Made by a program: the position numbers and the translations under genes. From assembly GCA_963740065.1 (NCBI GenBank), contig CAVUCS010000001.1, forward strand, positions 558,001 through 622,000: a stretch of 64,000 bases of DNA. Direction: 5' to 3'. Under the pieces are notes generated by a model. The model was given only the letters and a program-made list of their open reading frames with translations, made no database searches and was not told where the DNA came from. The stretch comes from DASVDE01 sp963740065. GTDB taxonomy: Bacteria > Actinomycetota > Thermoleophilia > Solirubrobacterales > 70-9. Of this stretch, positions 33,364 through 40,678 are shown piece after piece (positions within the stretch are counted from its first letter, which is position 1; every line of letters begins with the position of its first letter).

Positions 33364-33810
33364 CTACTGGTTCGGGAGGGGCGAGCCGGCGAGGAAGAAG
33401 AACCAGACTGTCAGCGCCAGTCCCGCCAGCATCACCGACCCCATCAGCACCGCTTCGACAACTGTCGTGGTGCCCTGGGCCGAGCCCGAGTCCCGCATGC
33501 TTTTCAGCCAGGTGGGGCGCATCGGCGAGAGGCGGTTGGTCCCGGTGACGTTCATGTAGAGCTGGTTGAGGCGGGCGATCAGCCAGGCGGCGGTCGCGAT
33601 CGAGACGATGATCCCGATCGCGACGACGGCGTAGGGGCCGCTGCTGGGGAACTGCGTGCTGGAGAGCTTTGAGCCGATGTAGATCCAGCTGAGCGGGATC
33701 AGGGTCCACAGCGAGAGCGCGGCGAGCAGCATTGCGACAAAGATGGCGCTTGCCGCGATCCCCTTCGCCGCTGTGTGGCTTTGCGCGTCGGTTGCCATCC
33801 CCGTGCTCAT
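33364..33810 (-). CDS. Small integral membrane protein, unknown function
   Basis: About 148 residues with three to four hydrophobic helices (I-F-V-A-M-L-L-A-A-L-S-L-W-T, V-V-A-I-G-I-I-V-S-I-A-T-A-A-W and V-L-M-G-S-V-M-L-A-G-L-A-L-T-V-W). The long minus-strand frame that extends to 34524 is the antisense of yebC; ATG 33810 (or ATG 33798) is the real start. The gene is divergent from yebC with 12 bases between start codons, so the two promoters must overlap the opposite genes. No family is recognised. Confidence 0.7.
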   Translation of the reverse strand: MSTGMATDAQSHTAAKGIAASAIFVAMLLAALSLWTLIPLSWIYIGSKLSSTQFPSSGPYAVVAIGIIVSIATAAWLIARLNQLYMNVTGTNRLSPMRPTWLKSMRDSGSAQGTTTVVEAVLMGSVMLAGLALTVWFFFLAGSPLPNQ

Positions 33811-33815
33811 ACAAT
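33810..33815 (+). promoter_or_regulatory. Putative -10 element (TACAAT) of yebC
   Basis: TACAAT, close to the bacterial consensus, ends seven bases before ATG 33823 and overlaps the start codon of the divergent membrane-protein gene. Confidence 0.55.
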
Positions 33816-33822
33816 GACACGC

Positions 33823-34572
33823 ATGTCCGGTCACTCGAAGTGGTCTTCGATTAAACACAAGAAGGCCGCCGCCGACGCCAAACGAGGCCAGCAGTTCACG
33901 AAGCTGGCGCGGGCGATCACCGTGGCGGCCCGCGAGGGTGGGGGTGACCCCGACGGCAATCCCACCCTGGCGACCGCGATCCAGAAGGCGCGCGACGCCT
34001 CGATGCCGAAGGACAACATCCAGCGTGCGGTCGATCGCGGGACCGGCGCGGGGGCTGACGCCGACGCGATCGAGCGGGTCGTCTTCGAGGGCTACGGGCC
34101 TGCCGGAGTCGCGGTCTTGGTCGAGGCGCTTACCGACAACCGCAACCGCACCAGCGCCGACGTTCGCCACGCCTTCACCCGTCACAACGGCAGCCTCGGC
34201 GAGCCGGGCTCCGTCGCTTGGATCTTCGAGAAGCGCGGCGCGATCGTCGTCGATGGCGGGCGATACGGAGAGGACGACCTGATCGCCGCGATCGACGCCG
34301 GCGCCGAGGACGTGCAAGAGGACGGCGACATCGTGCGCGTGATCACCGACCCGAGCGATCTCAGCGCGGTTCGCGCCGCTCTGGAGGAGTCGGGGGTGGA
34401 GATCCAGTCTTCCGATCTGGCGATGGAGCCAAGAAGCACGGTAGAGGTGGGTGAATCCGACGCCGGCGCCCTTCTGCGCCTGATCGACGCGCTCGAGGAG
34501 CACGACGACGTCAACGAGGTCCACGCTAACTTCGATATCCCCGACGAGATTCTCGAAAGAGCGGTCGCGTAG
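33823..34572 (+). CDS. YebC/PmpR family protein (TACO1 type)
   Basis: The 249-residue protein starts with the family signature M-S-G-H-S-K-W-S-S-I-K-H-K-K and continues with D-N-I-Q-R-A-V-D-R-G, E-G-Y-G-P-A-G-V-A and T-D-N-R-N-R-T. YebC proteins were first called transcriptional regulators, and some are now linked to ribosome function at proline stretches. Start ATG 33823 is preferred to the in-frame ATG 33814 because of the signature and the leaderless spacing. yebC before ruvCAB is a conserved order. Confidence 0.94.
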   Translation: MSGHSKWSSIKHKKAAADAKRGQQFTKLARAITVAAREGGGDPDGNPTLATAIQKARDASMPKDNIQRAVDRGTGAGADADAIERVVFEGYGPAGVAVLVEALTDNRNRTSADVRHAFTRHNGSLGEPGSVAWIFEKRGAIVVDGGRYGEDDLIAAIDAGAEDVQEDGDIVRVITDPSDLSAVRAALEESGVEIQSSDLAMEPRSTVEVGESDAGALLRLIDALEEHDDVNEVHANFDIPDEILERAVA

Positions 34573-34582
34573 TCGCCCATTT

Positions 34583-34631
34583 GCTCCGCTGCGACTTATC
34601 TAGGCCTGACAGAGATAAGTCGCAGCGGAGC
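34583..34631. repeat. Perfect hairpin between yebC and ruvC
   Basis: Two 19-base arms (34583-34601 and 34613-34631) are exact reverse complements with an 11-base loop, starting 10 bases after the yebC stop. No T-run follows. It may mark the end of the yebC transcript. Confidence 0.86.
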
Positions 34632-34666
34632 GAAGGCATCCGGTTGTAGAGCCAGAATCAATCCCC

Positions 34667-35197
34667 ATGCAAGTCGTGATGGGGATCGACCCCGGCGCCG
34701 CCAACCTTGGATTTGGCGTCGTGCGGGTCGAGGGCAACCACATGGTCGCGCTCGACGGCGGTGTGGTGGAGACCACGCCTGAGTTGCCGATGGAGCGGCG
34801 CCTGGAGCGGATTCACTCAGCCCTGTCAGAGCTGATGGAGTGGCACGAGCCGAAGGCGATGGCGATCGAGGACCTCTACTTCGGCAAGAACGTCCACTCG
34901 GCGATGAACGTCGGTCGAGCCAGTGGCGTCGCGATGCTCGCAGCCGCCCAACGCGGCGTTTCTTGCTTTACCTACACGCCGCAGGCGATCAAGATGGCAG
35001 TTTGCGGCTCCGGCGGGGCCGGCAAGGACCAGGTGCAGCGGATGGTCGGGACGCTGCTTGGGCTGCCCGAGCCACCGGAGCCCGACCACGCCGCCGACGC
35101 CCTTGCGGTTGCGATTTGCCACGGCGGCAGCACCGGGCAGCGAGCCGCGGTCGAGTCCCTCGACGCGGCGGAGCCGCGGGAGCGTTTGGCGGGATGA
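34667..35197 (+). CDS. ruvC: Holliday junction resolvase RuvC
   Basis: RuvC cuts four-way junctions. The 176-residue protein has the acidic site D8 in G-I-D-P-G, E68 in A-I-E-D-L-Y-F-G, and the C-terminal H141-A-A-D144, where histidine replaces one aspartate as in the Thermus enzyme. It overlaps ruvA by four bases (ATGA), so ruvC-ruvA-ruvB is one coupled operon. Confidence 0.95.
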   Translation: MQVVMGIDPGAANLGFGVVRVEGNHMVALDGGVVETTPELPMERRLERIHSALSELMEWHEPKAMAIEDLYFGKNVHSAMNVGRASGVAMLAAAQRGVSCFTYTPQAIKMAVCGSGGAGKDQVQRMVGTLLGLPEPPEPDHAADALAVAICHGGSTGQRAAVESLDAAEPRERLAG

Positions 35198-35787
35198 TCG
35201 CCGCGGTCCGCGGTGAGGTGATGGTCCGACGTCACGATCACGTGGTGATCGACGCCGGTGGTGTCGGCTACCGGCTGACGGTCTCCGCCGAAACCCTGAA
35301 GGCCGTTCCCGCCACCGGGCGCGAGGCGTTTCTACACGCGGAGCTGATCTCTCGCGACGATTCCCTTGCCCTCTTCGGCTTCTCCTCGGAGGAGGAGCGC
35401 GACCTATTCGGTGAGCTGATCTCGGTCAGCGGAGTTGGCCCGAAAGTGGCGATCGCGACACTCTCCGGTGGGCCGGCGCGGGAGCTACTGCGAGCGATCG
35501 CCGCGGGCGACGCGAGACGATTTCAGGCGGTGCCGGGGATCGGCAAACGAACTTCGGAGCGGATCATTGTCGAGCTGCGTGAGAAGGTCGCCGGAGCCCT
35601 GGAGGAAGAGGTCGCCGCCGCGATCGTCGAGGAAGGCGACGCGCGCGCCCTCGCTCGCGATGGGCTGGTCAACCTTGGCTATGCCCCGCTCGAGGCCGAG
35701 CAGCTGCTCGACGGGATTGAGAGTGATGATCCGGAGCGCCTGATCGCGGACGCTCTGCGCAAGGCCGCGGCGGGTAAAGCGGCATGA
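35194..35787 (+). CDS. ruvA: Holliday junction helicase subunit RuvA
   Basis: RuvA binds junctions and loads the RuvB motor. The 197-residue protein starts at ATG 35194 (M-I-A-A-V-R-G-E-V); the longer frame to 34840 is inside ruvC. It shows the OB-fold, two helix-hairpin-helix motifs (V-S-G-V-G-P-K-V-A and V-P-G-I-G-K-R-T-S-E-R) and a C-terminal domain III ending in R-L-I-A-D-A-L-R-K. The stop overlaps the ruvB start. Confidence 0.95.
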   Translation: MIAAVRGEVMVRRHDHVVIDAGGVGYRLTVSAETLKAVPATGREAFLHAELISRDDSLALFGFSSEEERDLFGELISVSGVGPKVAIATLSGGPARELLRAIAAGDARRFQAVPGIGKRTSERIIVELREKVAGALEEEVAAAIVEEGDARALARDGLVNLGYAPLEAEQLLDGIESDDPERLIADALRKAAAGKAA

Positions 35788-36878
35788 GCGACTCACCCGA
35801 CATCGGTCCCAACAGGATCAGAACGCCCGGCGTCGGCGAGGAGGAGGCGATTCCGGTCGACGCCGAGGTGCGGGTCCACGACGCGCGCGCTGACGTCCCG
35901 GATGAGGACCTCGATCGCTCGCTTCGCCCGCCAACCCTCGCTGACTTCGTCAACCAAGAGCAGGTCACCGATCAGCTCGCGATCTTCATCGAGGCGGCCC
36001 GCGGCCGCGACGAGCCGCTCGACCATGTGCTCCTGGCCGGTCCGCCGGGGCTTGGCAAGACCTCACTGGCCCACATCGTCGCCGCCGAGATGGAAGTGCC
36101 GCTTGTTCAAACCGCCGGCCCGGCGCTGGAGCGCAAGGCTGACGTCGCCTCATTCCTGACAGCGCTGGAGCCCGGCAGCGTCTTCTTCATCGATGAGATT
36201 CATCGCCTCGGACGCGCCGTCGAGGAGACGCTCTACCCGGCGATGGAAGATGGCGAGCTGCCGGTCGTGCTCGGCCAGGGCGCCGGCGCTCGCACGGTGA
36301 CCTTGCCACTGCCGCCATTCACTTTGATCGGAGCGACGACCCGGTCCGGGTTGCTGACGACGCCGCTGCGAGACCGCTTCGGTGTCTGCCACCGGCTCGA
36401 GCACTACAACAGCGATCACCTGGCGCTGATCATCGAGCGCTCGGCGGGGATCCTCGATGTCGAGATCGACGCCGAAGGGGCTCGCACGATCGCCGGTCGC
36501 TCACGCGGGACGCCCCGCGTCGCAAATCGGCTGTTGAAGCGGGTTCGCGACTTTGCACAGGTGAAGGGAAGTGGTGCGATCGACGCTGACGCCGCCGCCG
36601 CTGCGTTGGAGATGCTCGAGGTTGACGCCGGCGGCCTAGATCGCAGCGACCGCGCTCTGCTCGACACGATCGCGAGCAAGTTCGCCGGCGGCCCCGTCGG
36701 CCTTTCCACCTTGGCGGTCGCGATTGGCGAGGAGCAGGACACGATCGAGGACGTGCTCGAGCCCTACCTGCTTCAGCAGGGCATGCTGAAGCGCACTCCG
36801 CGCGGCCGCGTCCTCACCCAACGGGCCTTCGACCACCTCGGTATCCCCGCCCCCGAGGGCGCGGCGAGCCTCTTCTAA
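35784..36878 (+). CDS. ruvB: Holliday junction helicase subunit RuvB
   Basis: RuvB is the hexameric AAA+ motor for branch migration. Motifs in the 364-residue protein are R-P-P-T-L-A-D-F-V, Walker A G-P-P-G-L-G-K-T-S, Walker B F-F-I-D-E-I-H-R-L, sensor 1 I-G-A-T-T-R-S-G and arginine finger region L-R-D-R-F-G, with a winged-helix C-terminus (L-T-Q-R-A-F-D-H-L). An acidic N-terminal extension of about 45 residues is typical for actinobacteria. Confidence 0.97.
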   Translation: MSDSPDIGPNRIRTPGVGEEEAIPVDAEVRVHDARADVPDEDLDRSLRPPTLADFVNQEQVTDQLAIFIEAARGRDEPLDHVLLAGPPGLGKTSLAHIVAAEMEVPLVQTAGPALERKADVASFLTALEPGSVFFIDEIHRLGRAVEETLYPAMEDGELPVVLGQGAGARTVTLPLPPFTLIGATTRSGLLTTPLRDRFGVCHRLEHYNSDHLALIIERSAGILDVEIDAEGARTIAGRSRGTPRVANRLLKRVRDFAQVKGSGAIDADAAAAALEMLEVDAGGLDRSDRALLDTIASKFAGGPVGLSTLAVAIGEEQDTIEDVLEPYLLQQGMLKRTPRGRVLTQRAFDHLGIPAPEGAASLF

Positions 36879-36911
36879 CGAGGCGCCAAGCCGGCGCCCG
36901 CCGCACGCTTG

Positions 36912-36917
36912 TAGCCT
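36912..36917 (+). promoter_or_regulatory. Possible -10 element (TAGCCT) of the zinc-ribbon gene
   Basis: TAGCCT is eight bases before ATG 36926, in the short gap after ruvB. Confidence 0.35.
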
Positions 36918-36925
36918 GTCCGAGG

Positions 36926-37414
36926 ATGCCGTTCTTCATCTGTCCCAACTGCGGCAACAGGGAGTCCGGCGGTGGCCGCACCGCCGGCTTCAGCGCGCGC
37001 CCAAAGGGCTGCTCCAGATGCGGCTTTGGCTTCGTCTTCGAGCTGCTCGACGACTATTACCCGGCGCCCAACGCCGCCTTCTTCGTCTGCGATCAAAGAG
37101 CGCGGGTTATCGACGCCGGTAAAGGCAGCTTCGAGTTGACCGGCCTTACCGATGAGGACGTGATCGGTCGCCCGGTTCAAGACGTCCTCGGCCTCAAGTG
37201 GATCGACAGAGGTAACGGTGGTGAGGAGGCCGACACCAACGGCGACGGCGTCACCGACCCGATCGAGACCTCACTCGAGTGGGGCGTTCGCTCGCTTGGC
37301 AAAAAGGTCGCCGTCCATGCCGAAGGGGACCTGCCGGCCAAAGCGGTCGCCGATGTCTTCCCCGCCTACGACGACGACGGCGGTTTGTTGATCGTCCTTA
37401 CGCCGGAGGGTTAG
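36926..37414 (+). CDS. Zinc-ribbon / PAS-like protein, unknown function
   Basis: The 162-residue protein begins with a zinc ribbon (F-I-C-P-N-C-G-N, then G-C-S-R-C-G-F-G-F) and continues with a PAS-like segment (residues 50-90: A-A-F-F-V-C-D-Q-R-A-R-V-I-D, then L-T-D-E-D-V-I-G-R-P-V-Q-D-V-L-G-L). An acidic D-T-N-G-D-G-V-T-D-P loop resembles a calcium-binding EF/dockerin loop. It sits between ruvB and secDF, where many actinobacteria carry yajC. It has no membrane helix, so it does not replace YajC structurally. Function unknown. Confidence 0.75.
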   Translation: MPFFICPNCGNRESGGGRTAGFSARPKGCSRCGFGFVFELLDDYYPAPNAAFFVCDQRARVIDAGKGSFELTGLTDEDVIGRPVQDVLGLKWIDRGNGGEEADTNGDGVTDPIETSLEWGVRSLGKKVAVHAEGDLPAKAVADVFPAYDDDGGLLIVLTPEG

Positions 37415-37421
37415 CGGCACC

Positions 37422-40349
37422 ATGGGAGGCAGGCGCAACCAATCCTTCGTCCTGCTCTTTGTGCTCGGCCTGCTCGTAGTCTCGGCGCTGGTCATCCTCA
37501 ATAAGCCGACGCGCTTGGGCCTCGACCTCAAGGGTGGCGTTGAGCTGATCTACCAGGGGCAGCCGACCGGTCAGGTGAGAGAGGTCACTGGCGCCGACAT
37601 CGACCGCTCGATCGAGATCATCCGCGAGCGGATCGACAAGCTCGGCGTCGCCGAGCCGGAGGTCTCCCGCCTGGGCACCGACAACATCTCGGTAAGCCTC
37701 CCCGACGTCACCGACGCCCAGCGCGCGATCGACCAGGTGGGGACGACGGCGCAGCTCTACTTCTACGACTGGGAGCCGAACCTGATCGGCTTGGAGAAGA
37801 CGATCGGCGGGCACCCGGGCCAGCAGCCTCCGGCCGGCGCTTTGAGAGAGATGAGAGGCCTCTGGAGAGACGCCGGTCGCAACGTCAGAAGCATCGAGAA
37901 CCAACAGCTGATCTTTTCCGGCGCCTTCCCCACCGCTTACGACGCCGTCCAGCTCGCCGCAGAGCAGAAGCCGGTCGAGAACTGCACCACCTGCTCGGCG
38001 GGGAAGCCTCGCTTCTACCTCTTCGACAAGAAGGCCCCGCACAAGCTGCTCGCCGGCCCCGAGGTGGCCAAAAGAGACCTCTACGTCACCCCGACCGGTC
38101 GCAGACGCCCCCACGACGGGATCGTCCTCGAGGTCCCGGTGGGCACGGTCGTCGTCTCCGAGCTGCCGTCTGACAACTCCGGCCAAGTCGATCCGACCGC
38201 CGAGCCGGGTTGGTACGCGATCAGAGACGATCCGGCGCTCTCCGGAACCGACATCACCAACCCGAAGCAGAACTTCGACCAGTTCAACCAAGCCACGGTC
38301 GACTTTGGCTTCACCGGCGGCGGCCGCCAGGCATTCCAGGACGTCACCCGCCGCATCGCGCAGCGCGGCCAGGCGCAGGCGATAGGCCCGGTCGGCACGG
38401 ATCAGGCGTCGAACCTTTCAGGTCATTTCGCGGTCGTCCTCGACAACGAGGTCAAGACGCGCCCGATCATCAACTTCGTCGAGAACCCCGACGGGATCGA
38501 CGGTCGCACAGGGGCGCAGATTTCCGGGGGCTTTTCCACCATCACCGAGGCTCAGGACCTGGCGACGATCCTGCAGATCGGCGCCCTGCCGATCAATCTG
38601 AAGCTGATCAGTCAGACGCAGGTCTCGGCGACGCTCGGCGACCAGGCGCTGCAAGCCGGTTTGAAGGCGGGGATCGTCGGCCTCTGCCTGGTCATCCTCT
38701 TCCTGCTGATCTTCTACCGCTTCCTCGGGTTGGTTGCGTCGGTTGCCCTTGGCGCCTACGGAATCATTTTCTTCGCGCTGATCAAATTAATCCCGATCAC
38801 GCTGACGCTGCCGGGGATCGCTGGCCTGATCCTCACGATTGGGGTCGCGGCCGACTCCAACATCGTCATTTTTGAGCGAATAAAGGAAGAGGTCCGGGCT
38901 GGTCGCTCGATGTCGAGTGCGATCTCCGCCGGCTACAGACGGGGAATCGGCACGATCATCGACGCGAACGTCGTCACCCTGCTCACCGCCTTCATCCTTT
39001 TCGTGCTGGCGACCGCCGGGGTGAAGGGGTTCGCCTTCACGCTGGGCGTCGGGACGATCGTTTCCCTGCTCACCGCCGTCGTCTTCACCCAAGCGTTGCT
39101 GGGCAGCATGAGCCGCTCGCGCTTCCTCAACTCCCCCAGTGCGCTGGGCGCCGGGAGACAGGGAGTGCGCTGGCACTTCGACTTCATGGGGGCCAGTCGC
39201 TGGTTCTTCTCGGTTTCCGGCGTCATCCTGCTGGTCGGCGCGCTCTCGCTGTCGATCTCTCAGCTCAACTTCGGCATTGACTTCGAGTCGGGGACACGGA
39301 TCAAGGTCGCATTGGTTAAGTCGACCGACGAGAACGGCGTGCGCGACACCCTCGATTCCGCAGGCATCAGCGGCGAGGAGATCCAACAGGTCTCCGACCC
39401 TGTGTTCGGCGACAACGTCTTCCAGATTCAGACCCGGGAGCTGGGCCCCAACCGGGTCAAAGAGGCGCAGGCTGCCCTCGTCGACCAGTACGGGATCGTC
39501 AACGAGGGCTTCGACGCCACCAGTGTTGGGCCGACTTTCGGCCAACAGGTGGCGAACAGCGCGCTGAAGGCGCTGATCTTCTCCCTCTTGGTGATCTGCG
39601 GCTACGTCGCGCTGCGATTCGACCCGAAGTTCGCGGTGCCGGTGCTGATCGCGATCTTCCACGACATCTTGATCACCGCGGGCGTCTACTCGCTTACCGG
39701 CCGGGAGGTGAGCAGCGGAACGGTCGCCGCCTTCCTCACCATTCTCGGCTACTCGCTCTACGACACGATCATCGTCTTTGACCGCATCCGCGAGAACATG
39801 CCGCGGATGCCGCGGGCAGCCTTCTCGCAGATCGTCAACCGGTCGATGAGTGAGGTGCTGACCCGCTCGCTGGCGACCAGTTTCTCGACCCTGCTCGGGG
39901 TGGTGGCGCTGCTGATCTTCGGCGGCGCGACGCTGAGAGACTTCGCCTTCGCGATGTTCGTCGGGATAGCTTCGGGAACATATTCCTCGATCTTCATCGC
40001 CTCCCCGGTGCTTACCGCTTGGAAGGAGCGCGAGCCTGGATTCGCTCGGCGCCGAGCGCGGATCGCCGAGGTTGATGGCACCGTGCCGGCATTCGCTGAC
40101 GACATCGAGATGGCGAAGCTCAGCGAGGACGTCGAAAGCGACGAGGAAATTGCCGCCGGCATCGCCGCGCACTCGGAGGCCGCGGCGGTCGCCACGACTA
40201 CTCCAACCATTGATGGGGAAGGCTCAAGACCGTCGGCGAACGGCGAGTCCACGGAGCCGGTTGATCAAGCCGCCGCTGAGCGCCGAGAACGCAACGAGAG
40301 CCGCCGCGCCCGTCGTCAACAGCGCCGCAAACACGGGAGGAATCGCTGA
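37422..40349 (+). CDS. secDF: Fused protein translocase subunit SecDF
   Basis: SecD and SecF use the proton gradient to pull exported proteins through SecYEG. Both are joined in this 975-residue protein. The SecD half begins with a membrane helix (residues 8-26), L-G-L-D-L-K-G-G-V-E-L and a periplasmic domain, then five helices with G-V-A-A-D-S-N-I-V-I-F-E-R. SecF starts near residue 590 (F-D-F-M, then L-N-F-G-I-D-F-E-S-G-T) and has L-G-Y-S-L-Y-D-T-I-I-V-F-D-R-I-R-E-N. A long acidic then basic tail (residues 890-975) ends in arginine/lysine repeats. The downstream start overlaps the stop. Confidence 0.96.
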   Translation: MGGRRNQSFVLLFVLGLLVVSALVILNKPTRLGLDLKGGVELIYQGQPTGQVREVTGADIDRSIEIIRERIDKLGVAEPEVSRLGTDNISVSLPDVTDAQRAIDQVGTTAQLYFYDWEPNLIGLEKTIGGHPGQQPPAGALREMRGLWRDAGRNVRSIENQQLIFSGAFPTAYDAVQLAAEQKPVENCTTCSAGKPRFYLFDKKAPHKLLAGPEVAKRDLYVTPTGRRRPHDGIVLEVPVGTVVVSELPSDNSGQVDPTAEPGWYAIRDDPALSGTDITNPKQNFDQFNQATVDFGFTGGGRQAFQDVTRRIAQRGQAQAIGPVGTDQASNLSGHFAVVLDNEVKTRPIINFVENPDGIDGRTGAQISGGFSTITEAQDLATILQIGALPINLKLISQTQVSATLGDQALQAGLKAGIVGLCLVILFLLIFYRFLGLVASVALGAYGIIFFALIKLIPITLTLPGIAGLILTIGVAADSNIVIFERIKEEVRAGRSMSSAISAGYRRGIGTIIDANVVTLLTAFILFVLATAGVKGFAFTLGVGTIVSLLTAVVFTQALLGSMSRSRFLNSPSALGAGRQGVRWHFDFMGASRWFFSVSGVILLVGALSLSISQLNFGIDFESGTRIKVALVKSTDENGVRDTLDSAGISGEEIQQVSDPVFGDNVFQIQTRELGPNRVKEAQAALVDQYGIVNEGFDATSVGPTFGQQVANSALKALIFSLLVICGYVALRFDPKFAVPVLIAIFHDILITAGVYSLTGREVSSGTVAAFLTILGYSLYDTIIVFDRIRENMPRMPRAAFSQIVNRSMSEVLTRSLATSFSTLLGVVALLIFGGATLRDFAFAMFVGIASGTYSSIFIASPVLTAWKEREPGFARRRARIAEVDGTVPAFADDIEMAKLSEDVESDEEIAAGIAAHSEAAAVATTTPTIDGEGSRPSANGESTEPVDQAAAERRERNESRRARRQQRRKHGRNR

Positions 40350-40615
40350 TGGCTCTACTCGTCTGGTTCACGATGGGCATTGCCCTTTGGCACTTCACGG
40401 TTTTTCTCCCCGACCGCTTCTGGCAGGGAATCGTTGGCGCCTTCCTCGGCTCGACAATCGGCGCAGTCATCTTCGGAGCGATCGTCCAGACCGCCACCGG
40501 CCGCGGCCTCGGCGACACTGACCTGGCGACCGCCCTTATGGCCCTCCCGGGTATCGCGATTGGCCTCGGGATCGTCTACGCGATCGGCATCCGCGGCGAG
40601 CAGGAAGTCGCTTAG
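40349..40615 (+). CDS. Small membrane protein downstream of secDF
   Basis: The 88-residue protein is almost entirely hydrophobic, with three helices (L-L-V-W-F-T-M-G-I-A-L-W-H-F, G-I-V-G-A-F-L-G-S-T-I-G-A-V-I-F-G-A-I-V and A-L-P-G-I-A-I-G-L-G-I-V-Y-A-I-G-I). Its ATG shares a base with the secDF stop (TGATG), so it is translationally coupled. It may be a small accessory of the translocase or unrelated. No family is recognised. Confidence 0.7.
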   Translation: MALLVWFTMGIALWHFTVFLPDRFWQGIVGAFLGSTIGAVIFGAIVQTATGRGLGDTDLATALMALPGIAIGLGIVYAIGIRGEQEVA

Positions 40616-40666
40616 AGCCTGCATTTTGGGCTGAGGCACGGGAGCGAATCCGTCCAGCCGGCTTCT

Positions 40667-40672
40667 TAGCCT
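40667..40672 (+). promoter_or_regulatory. Putative -10 element (TAGCCT) of recJ
   Basis: TAGCCT plus six bases precedes GTG 40679, the leaderless geometry. Confidence 0.45.
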
Positions 40673-40678
40673 GATTGC

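Noticed and set aside
33811..34524. Long minus-strand open frame upstream of the small membrane protein
   Set aside because: It is the antisense of yebC; its residues are repetitive and unlike any protein, and a normal start exists at 33810.
38787..40172. 461-codon minus-strand frame opposite secDF
   Set aside because: High GC removes stop codons from opposite frames; the plus-strand secDF is unambiguous.
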